NCBI GenBank assembly: GCA_021307315.1
Contig: JAJSPD010000002.1
Location: 1,426,001 to 1,490,000 of the forward strand
From: Bisporella sp. PMI_857
Lineage: Eukaryota > Ascomycota > Leotiomycetes > Helotiales > Helotiaceae
Reading direction: 5' to 3'
Length of the DNA stretch: 64,000 nt
Shown: positions 49,001 through 61,500 of the stretch, in pieces
Layout of the letters: the number at the start of each line of letters is the position of its first letter
Numbering within the stretch: the first letter of the stretch is position 1
Program-made: the position numbers and the translations under genes
Notes under the pieces: model-generated
What the model was told of the DNA's origin: nothing
Database searches by the model: none
Seen by the model: the letters and a program-made list of their open reading frames with translations, nothing else

Positions 49001-52000
49001 GCTGTTCTCTTGATTAGATCCCTATCGGTTTGGAGATTTATAATCCACAAGGCCAATGGCTAATATGGGTCAAATCGAGGAGTCACAATCTCGAATACCC
49101 TTTCGCTTCTTTTTAGCTTCCTAAAGTTTTATGTCTAGTCTTTCAGTAGAAATACGCGGTGTCTATATTTTGGCATCTAAGTCAACTACATATCTGTAGG
49201 CGGGGTATATATTCTAGCCCGCTGAAGCTCCTTAAGTCCTGGCCGAAATTCTCGTGCGGGGGTTCAGTTGTGGGTCCTTACCAGAAGGTATCACTTGATT
49301 CAACATATTCGACTCGGATTGCACAAAGTTACAGTGAGGTGCAGCTGTCTCCTACACATCTCATGGAACTCCAGCTCAATTAAACCATTCAAACGAATGA
49401 AATCAATTTATACAGACAGTTATTCATGACCAGTCTCTACAAATTATAATAGAACTGGGAGTTGTCAGTATGCAAGAGCGGCGTGTCGATACTACCGGCA
49501 AATCTGACTTGCCATTCCCCTTGCCAAAAGGCTTCCACCGGATGTTCTTAAGGCCATCCTGAAAATTCTTTGAAAGCCTAGCTACGGGCTCCTGCATGGT
49601 AAATGGTCATGTAACGGGGACACCCCATGGTAATTACCGGCAGTTCCGATGACCAATATAACCCAGTAGGTTCGTACATAATCACGCACCCAGGGGTCGA
49701 GATATTGAGTGAACAGCCCCGCCCCCCATAGGGGAACACAGGTAGTCAAATTAGTCGCTTTCTGAAGATGGGAAGTCATGAATATGTTGTAGAGGAAGAT
49801 CTGAATTGTGAGCGCATCATAATATGTCTTGTTGACCAGGTTCATGGGGGCGAGCAGAGATAACGCCTTTGGCTCCTGTTACTTTATCCTGGCGGCGCAA
49901 CTATGAACGAGAACGCGCCAATTTTATATCGTTCTGTATGCCTCGCGAAAGTAGTTCGTTTACCAGACACGATTAAGAAATATGAACCTTCGTTCTCCCT
50001 GTCCACGAGTGCATGGAGAGCCTACCAAGTGACATAGCTCCAGCAATCAGCCTAACTTGCAATTTTGTTGTGACGAACAGCGGTTGCCGCTGTTGTGGAC
50101 TCGGTATCGCCCACACTGGAGATTTGTGTCGACTGTATGGAGTACAACACGGTGCCAGAGTGTATGATGAGGCCGCCGGCAATGCAATCAGAATGGAAGG
50201 CAATCTTGAAAGAGTCGCAGTGACTGCCCCGAATACTTTGACCTAGGTCATGAAGTGGACTTTTCTTTGGCCAGCAAGGAGTAATCCATATACTTCAAGA
50301 CGGATCTCCAGCGAAAGATCTACAAAGCAGAATGGCTTCACTGGGGGCCTGTTTTGACCCAGAGACAGGAGCTTTGAGAAGAAGCTGCGGAGGGGGGTAT
50401 GTACGGTTTGATAGCGTGGATCTTGCACCCGAGGCACCCAGATCGGCATTTAGCCAAATATTCTGTTTCGGGGTACTTAGAGGTGCTTCTTCCAAAATAC
50501 AACACAATCGCATTTTGTGTTAGTCTCGGTGGGAGCGGAGAGGACGCATTGATATAGTTGGAGCGAGCGTCGACAGTCGTTTGTTTTGTAAAGAGCATTG
50601 AATGAAAGATTGTGGCCACTTTTAGTGTTGTTAGCATAACCGAGCAAGGAGTACAATGGCCATATATTTCCGAGCATAAAAAGCGCTGGCAATAGCCGTG
50701 ATGGTTGTCTGAAATCTCGCATTGTAGGTTATTGAGCAAGGGGACTACTGAGTATGACCGCAGAAAGAGACATCACCCAGCTCGCTCTTCTTGCCCCCAG
50801 GTCAAATTATTAATTATGCCTCTCACCATGCTTGTTATTGCTTTTCAAAGCTAAACCGTATCATAAGCGTGAAGCAAGATAGACACTTGGCCGATATTAT
50901 ATGGACCTCCATACCCAACCGGCTCGATATTTCGTAAAGTTCATGGTGCATTTGAGGAGGGACACATTGGAAATGTCTACAATCATTACACTTTCTTCTG
51001 ATTTCCGGTTTTATCGGCATTTGAGTCTCTGTTCGTAGAAATAAGATATGTATTGTGGCTGACTGTCATGTCGATTAAATGGCGTGGACGAAAGAAAGAT
51101 ACAATGAATCATGTATGGTATTGATGAGAACAAGGCTCTACACGCACAGCCATTTGTTTAGCTCAAAGTCTTGATTCGTTACCGGGACAAAGGTAGTTGA
51201 GGACTACCAGAGTCGCACCATTAGGAAATCTGATAAGTACACGCGTCTGAACTATTTGAACATATATCCTTCCTTTACCAACGCCAAAGGTCCCAAAAGG
51301 TATATAGTAACACGTAGTTACATGACCCAAGTGGATTCTTGTTTCCATCGTGTCTTAAGCAAGAACCTCATTCACCATAAAGAACCCACGACCTTCCGAC
51401 TTCCAGCCTTCAGCATCTAGATTCAAACCTCCACACTTCGGTTTGGAGATGCGCACGCATTTCTCCGGTCCCATAACGACCACGCTGACAAGTAACAATC
51501 AGAACTCGACGTTCGTTTCGCTCTTCAATATTCTCCACAGCCTCTGCCTTTCGTTTACTTCACTACCCTGTCTTGATACATCAACAGATATCGATTTCGA
51601 GACCCTCAACTTAAAGTCGATCGGATCTCATCCGAAGTACGTATCTCGGACTTTCTTTCTTGCGATGATTACTAAACTTCCATCTCGTGCTAACTTGTGA
51701 TCTCAAAGCCGTGTATCTTCCTTTGCCTGACGGTCTGCAAATTTCCTTTCGCCAGGAAGACTGGAGCTGCTGCAATAGTAGCCCATGAATACATTTTTGG
51801 AATTCATCATCATTTAACTCGCGTTCTTTTCAAAGTACGTGATTCGAGCTCCATGCTCAGGCAATTACTTCTCAATAATCTAACCTCCAATCTTGCAGAC
51901 TCCGCTAATTCCAAGCGGAATAAACCTCCATTTACCTCCTGATCTCTTACTCACATCGGCGTTCCCTCAGAGCCACCGTCAAATCCAGCGATACGTCCGA

Positions 52001-52042
52001 TCCTCCACATTTCAAACGAACGATAATAAATCCTCCCCTACA
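49001..52042. other. 3-kb gene-poor region
   Basis: Apart from one small F-box/2EXR-like fragment on the minus strand (listed separately) no gene is supported. The last 650 bases before the acidic-protein gene are C/T-rich and look like its promoter and leader, possibly with leader introns. Confidence 0.45.
50243..50449 (-). pseudogene. possible F-box/2EXR-like gene fragment
   Basis: An ATG-led frame of 68 codons ends in FCFVDLSLEIRLEVYGLLLA, which resembles the start motif (F-L-x-L-P-L-E-I-R-x-x-I-Y-x-x-L-L) of fungal F-box/2EXR-type proteins. The frame then stops at once. The next stretch on the same strand has open frames only in other phases and no clear splice site links them. It may be the first exon of a small gene or the 5' remnant of a larger one. 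The similarity rests on about 20 residues. Confidence 0.3.
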
Positions 52043-52585
52043 ATGACTGACGAGGATACCTCTTTGCAGGCGGGTCGCGACCTACAATTCCACATGACCC
52101 AAGGGCATTTCCTCAATGCAAGTTCGGGAGAGGATCCTGTCGATGTAGCTATATTTGATGATTCCGCTGATGCCCTTAACATTGACCACATGAAGGCTGA
52201 TGACGGTTTTGGTGGTATTGATGAGATATTCAGCAAGCTATTCCTTGACGACGATGAGTTTCCCGGCGTTGATGAGATGTTCAGCAAGCTCTTCCTGGAT
52301 GGTGATGAAGATCCTACTGTCAATGGTCGCGAGGCCGACACCAAAGCTGATGGTAACAAATGGTTTTTGCGCCAGTATATTGAAACTATTGATGGCGGCC
52401 ATGAAACTACTGATAATAAGGTCGTTTATGTTGACGACCCAGGACATGACTTTAGCAGATTGTTCTACCGAAAAAACATCGATGATGTCAACTCAAATGC
52501 CGATGGCGATAAGCCAGAGGAGGCGGACGGCGATGTCACTCCTTATTGCAAGCTTATAATTGAACTAAATGTCAAGTTTAGCTAA
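52043..52585 (+). CDS. acidic protein with 17-residue tandem duplication, unknown function
   Basis: 180 aa, single exon, from the ATG at 52043 (MTDEDTSLQAGRDLQFHM). The upstream open frame lacks acidic character and looks like leader. I recognise no family. The protein is rich in Asp and Glu. It contains two adjacent 17-residue copies: IDEIFSKLFLDDDEFPG, then VDEMFSKLFLDGDEDPT, encoded at 52217-52267 and 52268-52318. Each copy looks like a short amphipathic helix (DE.FSKLFL) followed by an acidic linker, and related acidic text follows (VYVDDPGHDFSRLFYRKNID). No signal peptide or membrane segment. The FSKLFL-type helix in an acidic setting resembles activation-domain or docking motifs, but that is only a resemblance. 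No homologue known to me. Confidence 0.6.
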   Translation: MTDEDTSLQAGRDLQFHMTQGHFLNASSGEDPVDVAIFDDSADALNIDHMKADDGFGGIDEIFSKLFLDDDEFPGVDEMFSKLFLDGDEDPTVNGREADTKADGNKWFLRQYIETIDGGHETTDNKVVYVDDPGHDFSRLFYRKNIDDVNSNADGDKPEEADGDVTPYCKLIIELNVKFS

Positions 52586-54073
52586 ACCCTTTAAGGGGTG
52601 TATGATAATCAAGAGAATACTAAACGTATTGAGAAAAGATATGTAAGGTTTAGTGAGGTTTTAGAGAGAGTGGATGGTACCACCTATGTTCTTCAGCATA
52701 CCTTATTTATGTTGCAAACATGAAACTAAGGATATGAAGCAATGGCTGTATTTCGTGTTGCTGAGTTTAATCTCTTGTGTTTGTTCCAATTGCCTAAGTA
52801 GGCTTTGGCAATCCTTCCCCTCCCTGGTTATCGTTGATGGTGATTGTTTTGTCATTCAAATACTGAGCCAGTGCAAGTGCAGAAAGGCCCTGCCTTCCTC
52901 ACTGAAGCAGTGAGATCCCTTTCTGGAAAGATCAAATACACTCATTCTTGCGCTCATTCCTAATGAGTTGCTCAGTCGTATATGTCTTTCGTTTTTGAGG
53001 TGAATATGGTTTACTTGCTGGTCGTTTTGCCATCAATATCTGAGAACTGCTTGTGATCGAGAATGTTTGCTTGAAATGGGGGAACACAAAATTTTAGTGA
53101 TATACGAGCCTCTGTGAACTATCGGCTTCTGGAAGGAGGATAATCCTATGTATATTTGGTGATTCACTGTCAACGTTGGACCTCAAAGGACTAAATTTGA
53201 CGCTCTAAGAATGCTAGGCCGTCTCTGGTTTTCATTCCTCATTGAGAAAGGGAAGATACCTCACATCTCAATTAGAGGTGTTAGAAATGCGCAACTCTGC
53301 TTTCGCCTTTATTCCTTCAGTAGAACAATTCGAATATTTTGCAGACGCATTTTTCAGATAGAGAAGAGCCCGGTGCAATGGGTGGAAGGCGATCGCTAGT
53401 TCCGCATGCTTACAGGATAGGAAGCAGTTATTTCTGTTGAGAATACCATAGGAATATAATCTTTTGTATAGTGGATTAAATTCACGAAGCATTTGAGGAT
53501 CTATATTCCTTTTGGGCTAGGGGGTTGGAGATTGGGTTCAGCATTTCGTTTGATATCAATGCTGCCAACAACAACTTCTCATTCCGGTATTGAAGAAAAG
53601 CATCATATCAGCTTCAAAAGCACTGTATGCTATATATGGGAACAGGTAACGGAGTATGTCTTTTTCACAAATAAACAATTCGTATCATCTCGTTGAACGT
53701 TGATGTCAATGTTTGATGGCTATTCCAAGTGCCCGGTTCATCTGAAACGAGTCCAACCATCAGCCCTAACAACGAACTCCACTCTTGCTATTATCCTTGC
53801 CGATAATCAGACGAACAGTTGCGTTTTCGCCAATCAAATGACGCAAACGCTTGTCCGCCTGAAACTGTGGGATTGTTTCACAGACATCGGCGCAAAGGCG
53901 TTGGCAGGGGAACGTTTGATGAACCGCCCCCTCATTCTCACCTTCGACACAGCGTATTTCTTCTCAAATTTCCCAGTCCTAGCCTTGGTCCCTTCTTACC
54001 ATCTTTTGCTAGCTGCGGATTCAATCCAATCAAACCATATTTCGCATACCGAACTATCCCGTGTACATTCAGA
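52586..54073. other. intergenic, EF-hand gene promoter side
   Basis: About 1.5 kb with no supported gene. A plus-strand frame at 53700-54116 runs into the EF-hand gene in a different phase and is probably leader sequence. Confidence 0.5.
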
Positions 54074-54523
54074 ATGGTCAGTGGCAGTAGCCGTAGAAGC
54101 AATGCGACCCAGCTAATATGGAAGCAGAGTAAAACACTCTCCCCAGAACAAGTCGCGGTCTTCCGGGAGCTCTTTAACTCATATGTGCGGCCCAACGTTT
54201 CACCTACTACAAGCGATAACTGATAATCTACAGGATCTGGACGGCGATGGAGGAATCACGGTCGAGGAATACGCCAAGGAGATAAAGGCGACCGAAGAAG
54301 AGTTGAAGAAGATGATCAAGGACCTAGACAAGAATGGAGACGATAAGATGGATTTTGAAGGTGCGTCATACACAAAACCTGCTAAGGGAGGGTTTTTATT
54401 TTGGCTGACCTCATGACAGAATGGCTTTCTATGATGACTGGCGGAGGAAAGCTGCCTGAGCAGGAAGAACCCAAGTCCGCAGATAGCGACAAGTCAATTG
54501 AGGATGTGATTGACCAGTCATGA
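54074..54523 (+). CDS. small two-EF-hand calcium-binding protein
   Basis: Three exons give 113 aa: 54074-54184, 54234-54360 and 54420-54523, GT-AG introns, exact frame. The N-terminus is MVSGSSRRSNATQLIWKQSK, then LSPEQVAVFRELFNSY as the entering helix of the first hand. Loop 1 is DLDGDGGITVEE (residues 38-49), with all calcium ligands in place. Loop 2 is DKNGDDKMDFEE (residues 69-80), with ligands at positions 1, 3, 5, 9 and 12 but Asp instead of Gly at position 6. A short acidic tail follows (EQEEPKSADSDKSIEDV). Only one EF-hand pair exists, so this is shorter than calmodulin (four hands) and may work as a dimer or with a partner. The first intron interrupts the gene exactly before loop 1. 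Its partner is unknown. Confidence 0.88.
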
Positions 54524-56649
54524 GGGATGTTTGGAAATGGAGTTAATTGGGTGGTTATTGGTCGCTACGACCACGGCATATCTGGGAGCTATCCATATGA
54601 GCAATGAAACATAATTGGGAGTCAATTACAATTCTGGGACAGTGGGCCCGGGGCGGGTTTTGTGCGCATTCAATTTCTACATTCTGTCTTCTCATCCACA
54701 AGAACCACCCAATATGACCTCATCCGAATACTATCCCCAATTGCGGGGCGGGAGGTATCCTTTCCTGGTCTGAGGGGATTTGTCCTTTAATGCTAACAAT
54801 TTCCTGCCATGTGGTGCCCAAGAGCAGGTAGGTTGCTATTGGGCTCAGAACAGAACAATAATACGACATGGACACTTTTCTTCGATGTCGGGATTGTAAT
54901 AAATGATATGATTTCGTTAAAAATTCCAACCAAGTGCCGAATCAATCATTCTTCCTAGCCGAGCAGGTGCCAGTGTCATGGAGAATGCCAGCGAATATCA
55001 TCTATATGAGTCTCTAAAGCTAGCTACAATATGTTAATGATCAGATTGGCATTGGGCATGTGTTGAGTAGCTATGTTCTGCGTTATCAAACACTCGACGG
55101 TCAAAGCCGTGTGGAGAGAATAGCTGAATAGGTTGTCCTGTAGTTTCATCTGGAAGTGAACTAGCAACCCGCTCTTTAGATCATGAGAGTCGATAACATT
55201 GATTGAAGAATCGCTCATGACATGGACCTGCGTATACGTGTGCGTCATTTTCCTTGCTTCGGAACCTTTTCTCATCATAATCGACATGTTAACATCAAAG
55301 GGCCCAAAGGTGGTTCTGAGAGCAAACATGATAGAAGCGATATGGGGTATAATCAGCAGAAAAGGTCTTGCTGGAAGAATGGGATATGGGGATGAGTGTT
55401 GATATAGTCTAACTGTGATAATTTGGAATGGAGGTTACGATGGACCAGCAAACTGTTGAAACAAGAACCTCTACCGTTCCCTCAAGCCAAGCAAGAAAAG
55501 CGGGGTCTTCCAAGCTTACCCGCATGCTACATATACCCACCGAGTGAATGTTCCTTGTGCGGATCATTTTTATATGAGCAGTGTTGTACAAGGAAAATAT
55601 ACTCCGGAGGTTGCAGGAAAAGCTGTAGATTAACATAACACAAGTGTTGGTCAAGCCCTTGAGTTTATAAATATTAGACAGAAGGAACCAAAGAAGAACC
55701 TAGAGCTTGAGCAGTCCGGAAAACACATATGGTCATGCTCTTGTGCTTCAAAAGGAGGGGAATAGCAGTCAGAACGAAGGCTTGGCTTTCTAACAAAGAT
55801 GACTACGGCCCGAGCCATCCTCCACTTTTTTAAGTAAATCTCACCTCAGTTGAAAAAAAAATATAGTTGTTAAGATTCCATCGTGGGTAGGGGACTCTCC
55901 CAACCCTGTGGGAATGTGGTAAATATATCCTATTGCTATATGTCCTAATCCAAGGTCCCAGCCACAAGGTACGAACTTATTACCGTATACAAAAGATTTA
56001 CCACACTCATGTCCACCTAGTCCTAATACGTTCGTAGCTTCCACCAAAGCCATCCTTATCCCATACGTAAAGTTCCACCACTTTGCAAGTGGGTAAAATA
56101 TCCGTAGACCCATCATAATCCATAATCATATACCTCATAATTGTTACCATAACCAAACTTCATTCCAATTGTATCCTCCAACCCGCAGGCCAACAACCAG
56201 AGCGGCACCGTTACATATATTCACAACCTAGAAATATAGGTAGGTTAAGTAATATATATAAATTGTTCGAAGCCACGATATGGTGGCGACATAGGAGATA
56301 TTACGCGGGGTGAAATTGACAATATCCTCCCGGTTTCCTCTTCCACACATGGGAAAATAACAATGAACTTTTCGACAAGGAAATAATAAAGAATAGGCAG
56401 TTTTGTGACAAGATATTAGCCAAAATGGCTCAGGGTGGAAGAAGGAAAGCTTCCGGTTCGAGAACATGCAAGGCAATAGGTGAGAATTGAACCGCTTGCG
56501 CCGCCAAAGCTCTCATACAGGTGACATAAAAAAAAAGAGAAATATACTGTATCGAGGGAGTAGACAAAATGAAGACGGGCGAGTAGATAATATCGCCTTA
56601 GCTGAAGGTGGACTGCCGTCATGAAAAAGCAAGGCGAGCAGCTTTGAAT
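54524..56649. other. intergenic, convergent 3' ends
   Basis: About 2.1 kb between the EF-hand gene and the YDR124W-like gene, whose 3' ends face each other. AT-rich near 55840-56600. No coding frame is supported. Confidence 0.5.
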
Positions 56650-58575
56650 CTAGCCCTGGTGCTCGTCATGGGTATAACCTGTATCATGGTAATACTCAGA
56701 AAGTCCATGGTGCATAGGTGGGCCCTGATGTTGCGTGACTTGGTTTTGAGGTTGCATGCTGTGGCTTTGGTGCTGTCTGCCGGCCCCCTCAAAACGTTGT
56801 GATGGGGTGTCATAATGAGGTATAGATAATGGAGGAGGCAACATGTTCACGCTTGTTGGTGGCGGGAGCTGGAAGGGTGCTTGCGATGGCGCACTGACAT
56901 AATAGTTGTTAGGGCCATTGCTAGCGCTCACAATATTGGTTGTCACGGCCGACTGTGATTGCCAGCCATATATTCCTGGAGGCGAGCTGTGGAAGCCGGG
57001 ACGCTCCTGAACCGCAGGCAGTGAGAGATAGCTAGAGTCTGGGAAGGCCCCGTGAGATGGAGATTCCATATGTTGCTGAGGGGCTGAATATTGACGGACA
57101 GGTATATGACGAGTACCTGGAAGTTGTTGAAATGATGTGGAAACTGGCTCTGATTGTGGTTGTGGAAGATGTTGTTGCAAGTCGCCAGAGATTATGCCGG
57201 GAGAGCCATCCGGCGTATGAATAACACCTAACTCTTCATCATCCTCGTCTTTCATACCCTCATCTTCACTCTCGTCATCGGTGGATATGTTTCGATCCCC
57301 TGACATGATTGGGATACGTGTACTGCCATCTTGAAAGATACAAGTTAGCTCGGGTTATAATGTTTTAAGAGGTTTAAAGTGTTATACCAATCTCTCCGTT
57401 TTTAAACCGCTCCTCTTGTTTGGCCACCTTGAAAATCTCTTTGAAAAACACTCTTTTGCTTGCATTATCAGTTTTCTCCTTGTCATTGAACCAGGGTGTC
57501 ATGACTTCGAGCGCCGCATCTTCAAGCTTTTTCACGTTAAGGCGAAGCTTCTGGGCTGAAGGGTGTTGCTGATCATACGGCTGAATTACCATGCGTAGAA
57601 TGTGGACAAGTAACCGAACCCGCTCTGTAACATGTTAGGTAAGTGATTCCAAACCGATTTAATAAATCTTACGTGGCTTCAAAAGATGATCGGGCTCTCT
57701 GTGCGGAACTCTTTCCTTCTTGTCTGGTCCAGGCTCTAGCGGCCACCATGATGGAGCAGCCTCTGATCCTCTGGTGTAAGGGAAGTGTGTCTGTTTCTTC
57801 GGCTCAACCAACTTAACAAATGCCTTTCCTATATGCTTGCACGCATTCTGTTGCAGATCTCGGAATCTCTGGTAGTAGAACTTTTCCACTTCTAATTCGT
57901 CTCCAATTACTAATTGTTGGTATCTTTGCGTTTGGACGGGAATGGCAGTGACCTCCGACTCTGCATAATGGCCAAAGAGTGATGGCCGAGAGCGCTTTCT
58001 CTGCCTGATGCTTGAATGTCCCACACCTCCCTCATCCGAATCACTCAACGACACCCGCCTCATTCTTCGTCGGTTATCCGACGATGAACCGGCACTCAAC
58101 TCGTTACGATACTCTCCATCGTGCATAGAGGCTAAGACAAAACGTCAGCAGCTCAATTCTTTCAAAAGATATTTAGAGATACAGACCTTTTGAAGATCTT
58201 CTTAAGCTCCTCCGAAAGTTTGAACGAAATCGATCATCGAAAAATCTTTCTTGATATGGGGCTATTTGGCTAGAGCTATAGGTTTTCTCTATGCCATGTT
58301 CGTCAACCACGAAAAGAGCAAATTCTCGTACAGGGATACCCGCACATTCCTTCAGAGCAGATTCGACCGGCTTAATTGATTAATCTAGAGTTCATATACA
58401 CAAAGCAATGCAAACTCACGAGTGCTCTGGGATGAAGAACTGGAGCAGGAGCAAATCGAGTCTCTTGATGATTGGTGTTTAAGAAAGAACGATCTGGACA
58501 TTCCCCTGTCCAGGTACTATCCCTTGAGGGAAAGCTTCGACCTTGCGGCGGGAAGGACCCTTGAAGCTGAACCAT
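56650..58575 (-). CDS. YDR124W-like helical-bundle protein
   Basis: Five exons give 571 aa: 58575-58420, 58370-58187, 58131-57673, 57624-57388 and 57329-56650. All introns are GT-AG and the 1716 nt close in frame. The central part, about residues 190-345, matches what I know as the fungal YDR124W-like helical bundle domain: FYYQRFRDLQQNACKHIGKA, FVKLVEPKKQTHFPYTRGSE, APSWWPLEP, LLVHILRMVIQPYDQQHPSA, EVMTPWFNDKEK and VFFKEIFKVAKQEERFKNGE. The domain is named after an uncharacterised yeast gene and also occurs in a subtelomeric hrmA-associated cluster of Aspergillus fumigatus; no biochemical role is established to my knowledge. A basic stretch (RQRKRSRPS) ahead of the domain could be a nuclear signal. 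The C-terminal 200 residues are Gln/Pro/His-rich. Neighbours give no cluster context here. Confidence 0.88.
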
Positions 58576-61500
58576 GGTGAAGATATACACGAACGATGGA
58601 GTATTGTCTAAGATGCGGTGCAGTGTACCTGGAAGTACTCACAGTAGCGGTGAGATGTGCAAGTCGAGTTGTCGTATTGAGGGAGATAATCTAAGATATG
58701 TAGAATCAGGGCGGAAGTCGGGGTTGACCAGATAGTTGTACTCTATTAGAATATCCAATGCTGTGGAGCAGGATCCAATTGCAGGCTTCGGGATCTAGAG
58801 CTGTTAGGGGACGCCAAATTAGTGGTTGATTCACCAAGATACGCCTTAGCGACTCAAAAGAATCAAGGGGCCCTGAACGGTGGCTGAGAAGGACCTGGGG
58901 TGGATAAGAAACACGAGTCCAGGCCAGGGATGCAAGGAAACAAAAGGAAAGAAAGAAGGCCAAAGACAAACAGAACTACAGGCACTGACGTACAACCACC
59001 ATGCAGTAAAGACTGTTTGAAGGGAGACTCTCTTTCCGAGAAACGAGCAGGGTCCCAGGATGAGACCTTTGGTAATGTTGCCGTCCACTGGAGGTCGGCT
59101 GCCCTCTTTGTGAGATAATGTGTGTGTAAGAGTTGCGAAGGGACGGTGACGCCTGAAGACGTCAAAAAATCATCAATGTGCTTAGGTGGTATCCTCTAGT
59201 CCTTGGTGTTGGAAACACAACAAATGTAACACAAAGCCAAGTAACCGGAAAGGCCAGGTCTGGGATGAAAGACAGGAACTTGGTGGAGCCTATGAGCACA
59301 AGATATAAGACAGGTCCGAGTTCGGTATAGCAATAAATAATCAATGTAACTTAGCGTGAACCATTACCCGTAGAGGTTTGTTTGCGTCTCGTAGACGGCG
59401 GCGAAAGAACGGCCGGTCTGTCAGCAACCTACGGGTGGAGGAGCCGACCGAGTTCATCGAAACCGTCCCGAGACCTGCACACCGAGGTAGGAGCCGAATT
59501 GTGAATATTGGTAACCCTTCGTAAGTCTCCACAGTACAGTGCAGCAGCTATGATGTTTGGTGGAGATGGAAAATGGGAAGAAATGAAGCTTATGCTCGCA
59601 ATTCCGTTTGTTTCACAGCCCCTCGTAATGGGTAAAGTTGCGAAAGGGAAAGGGAAAAAGAGGCAGACAGGCAGGCTGGCAGACGAAATGGGGTTGATTT
59701 GATGTGCTTGACAAGGTCAGCTTGTGGAATGGAATGCAAATTCTTGGCGGTGTCAAATGTTCAGACTGATTTACTGCACACAATTGGGGATTTGATTGCC
59801 TGCAGATTACCCCTCTATACTTTATATCGCCTCTCAAAGTGGATATGGTATGCGCCGCTATTAGCTTTTATAACATTTCCCAAGATTCATAAATTGATCG
59901 TCTCCGGACGGCTATTGGTTCTTTCCTAGGCAAGTTTGTTATTGGCGTTGCATTTGACTTTATGCTGGGAAATAGAACGCAATGAACGCTGAAGTTTCTA
60001 TCGGTGCTGAACGTCGGCGAATCTCGCTCCAGACCTACGACTTCGATCTTCTACAGGCTGTACAATCCTCACTAATTAGCATTATTTGGCCCATGCGTAC
60101 CTGTCAATACGGCCACCCATGACTTGGCGGGGGGATGCAAGTATAAGCAAGCAATCGAGCCAAATCCGACAATTTTTCAGATTGCGGCAAGTAAGTGATC
60201 GATCTTGCGCCGCAGGAGATAAGTGACAGATTCACACCTTGTTTGGACGGCTCCTCCACGATCGAGCAGGCTGCGCAGCCCACGAGGGTTTGCCAGATCA
60301 ATGCGGGCCGGAAGATAAGACACAGCAAACAGGACATGAGTATGAATTTACAATCGCAAAGCAAACAGATGTTAGAGATGCTATAGGCTTTGATGATATT
60401 TCAACCCAATGTTGAGGAAGAGCGTAATGAATGGAGCCTGCCTTGATTCACTAGTGAGAATCATCTTAGACTCCTGTGCGCTCCCCCGCTTCCATCCTCT
60501 CCGCGTCAATACCACATATCATGGCGTCGCTATCATAGAGACCAATGCCATTGCAGGTGGTGTCATGTAGTGCTACCAGAAAATGGCCTGGGGAACAGCG
60601 AGAGTGCAGCCGGTCGAGGTTGTAGTGGTACAAAAAGAGGATGTTAGAAGCAGCGCGCCGCCATGTCCCAAGAAGGTTCTTGCTATCAAAAATATCAATA
60701 GGATAAACCACACCCCAAATACTACTCGCATCTGGCAGCCTGGATGTTCAATTCGGACGGTGACTTACCCACCAATTATTGCGGCTGTATATTTGACGGA
60801 TAGTCCATGAGGGGCATCACCTTGTGGAGCCAAGCTGGTGGATTATCAGTGACCAGCAAGGGGCACTCAAAGTTGTATACATGAGCAAAACCAAAAAAAG
60901 AGAGATTCATGAGTTGTGTTCCTGAAACTAAGCTCCGACCGGCAAGGGACATTCGCATATTGATCAAATTGGCAATGCGAGGATTTTCAATTGACCCTGA
61001 CCTCGGCCCAGAATTTTACAAGCCTGTTTTAACATGGTAGATACCAGATTGGCTGTAGCTACCCATGGCAAAAGTGAGTTGTCTGTTTAAGCTAATTCTT
61101 GTGCCGCTCATGTTCCTTCATCTAATCAACAACCCCCTACGTACCTGTACTACTCCACAAATTCGGATCGTCGTATCACTTCGTATCGAGTACCGCACAG
61201 TGTCCTACAAAACCTCCCGGACTATCTTGGGTGAAGATGACGATCTGAGAAGAGAGTGGATAGCGTGGGGGTTGTTCCATTACATGCAACATACTCAACA
61301 ATATATCCTCTATGTATAGATCGCAAAGCAGCGAGTCTCCAAGCTCAGAATTTCTCTATTGATTCAAAAGATTGACATCGTATGCTTTGACGCTTATACT
61401 GCTGGGAACGCCAGCCTGCCATTTGGAATATTGGCGGATGTGGCGGCAAGCTTTGAAAATTAACCAAAAATCGAATTTGGAGAGTCGGACCTTGCAACTG

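Noticed and set aside
53700..54116. 138-codon frame overlapping the EF-hand start
   Set aside because: Different phase from the EF-hand exon, no motif; best explained as leader sequence.
60466..60967. Two adjacent minus-strand frames as a possible two-exon gene
   Set aside because: The downstream frame starts at GTG and no GT-AG pair joins them in frame; no family recognised.
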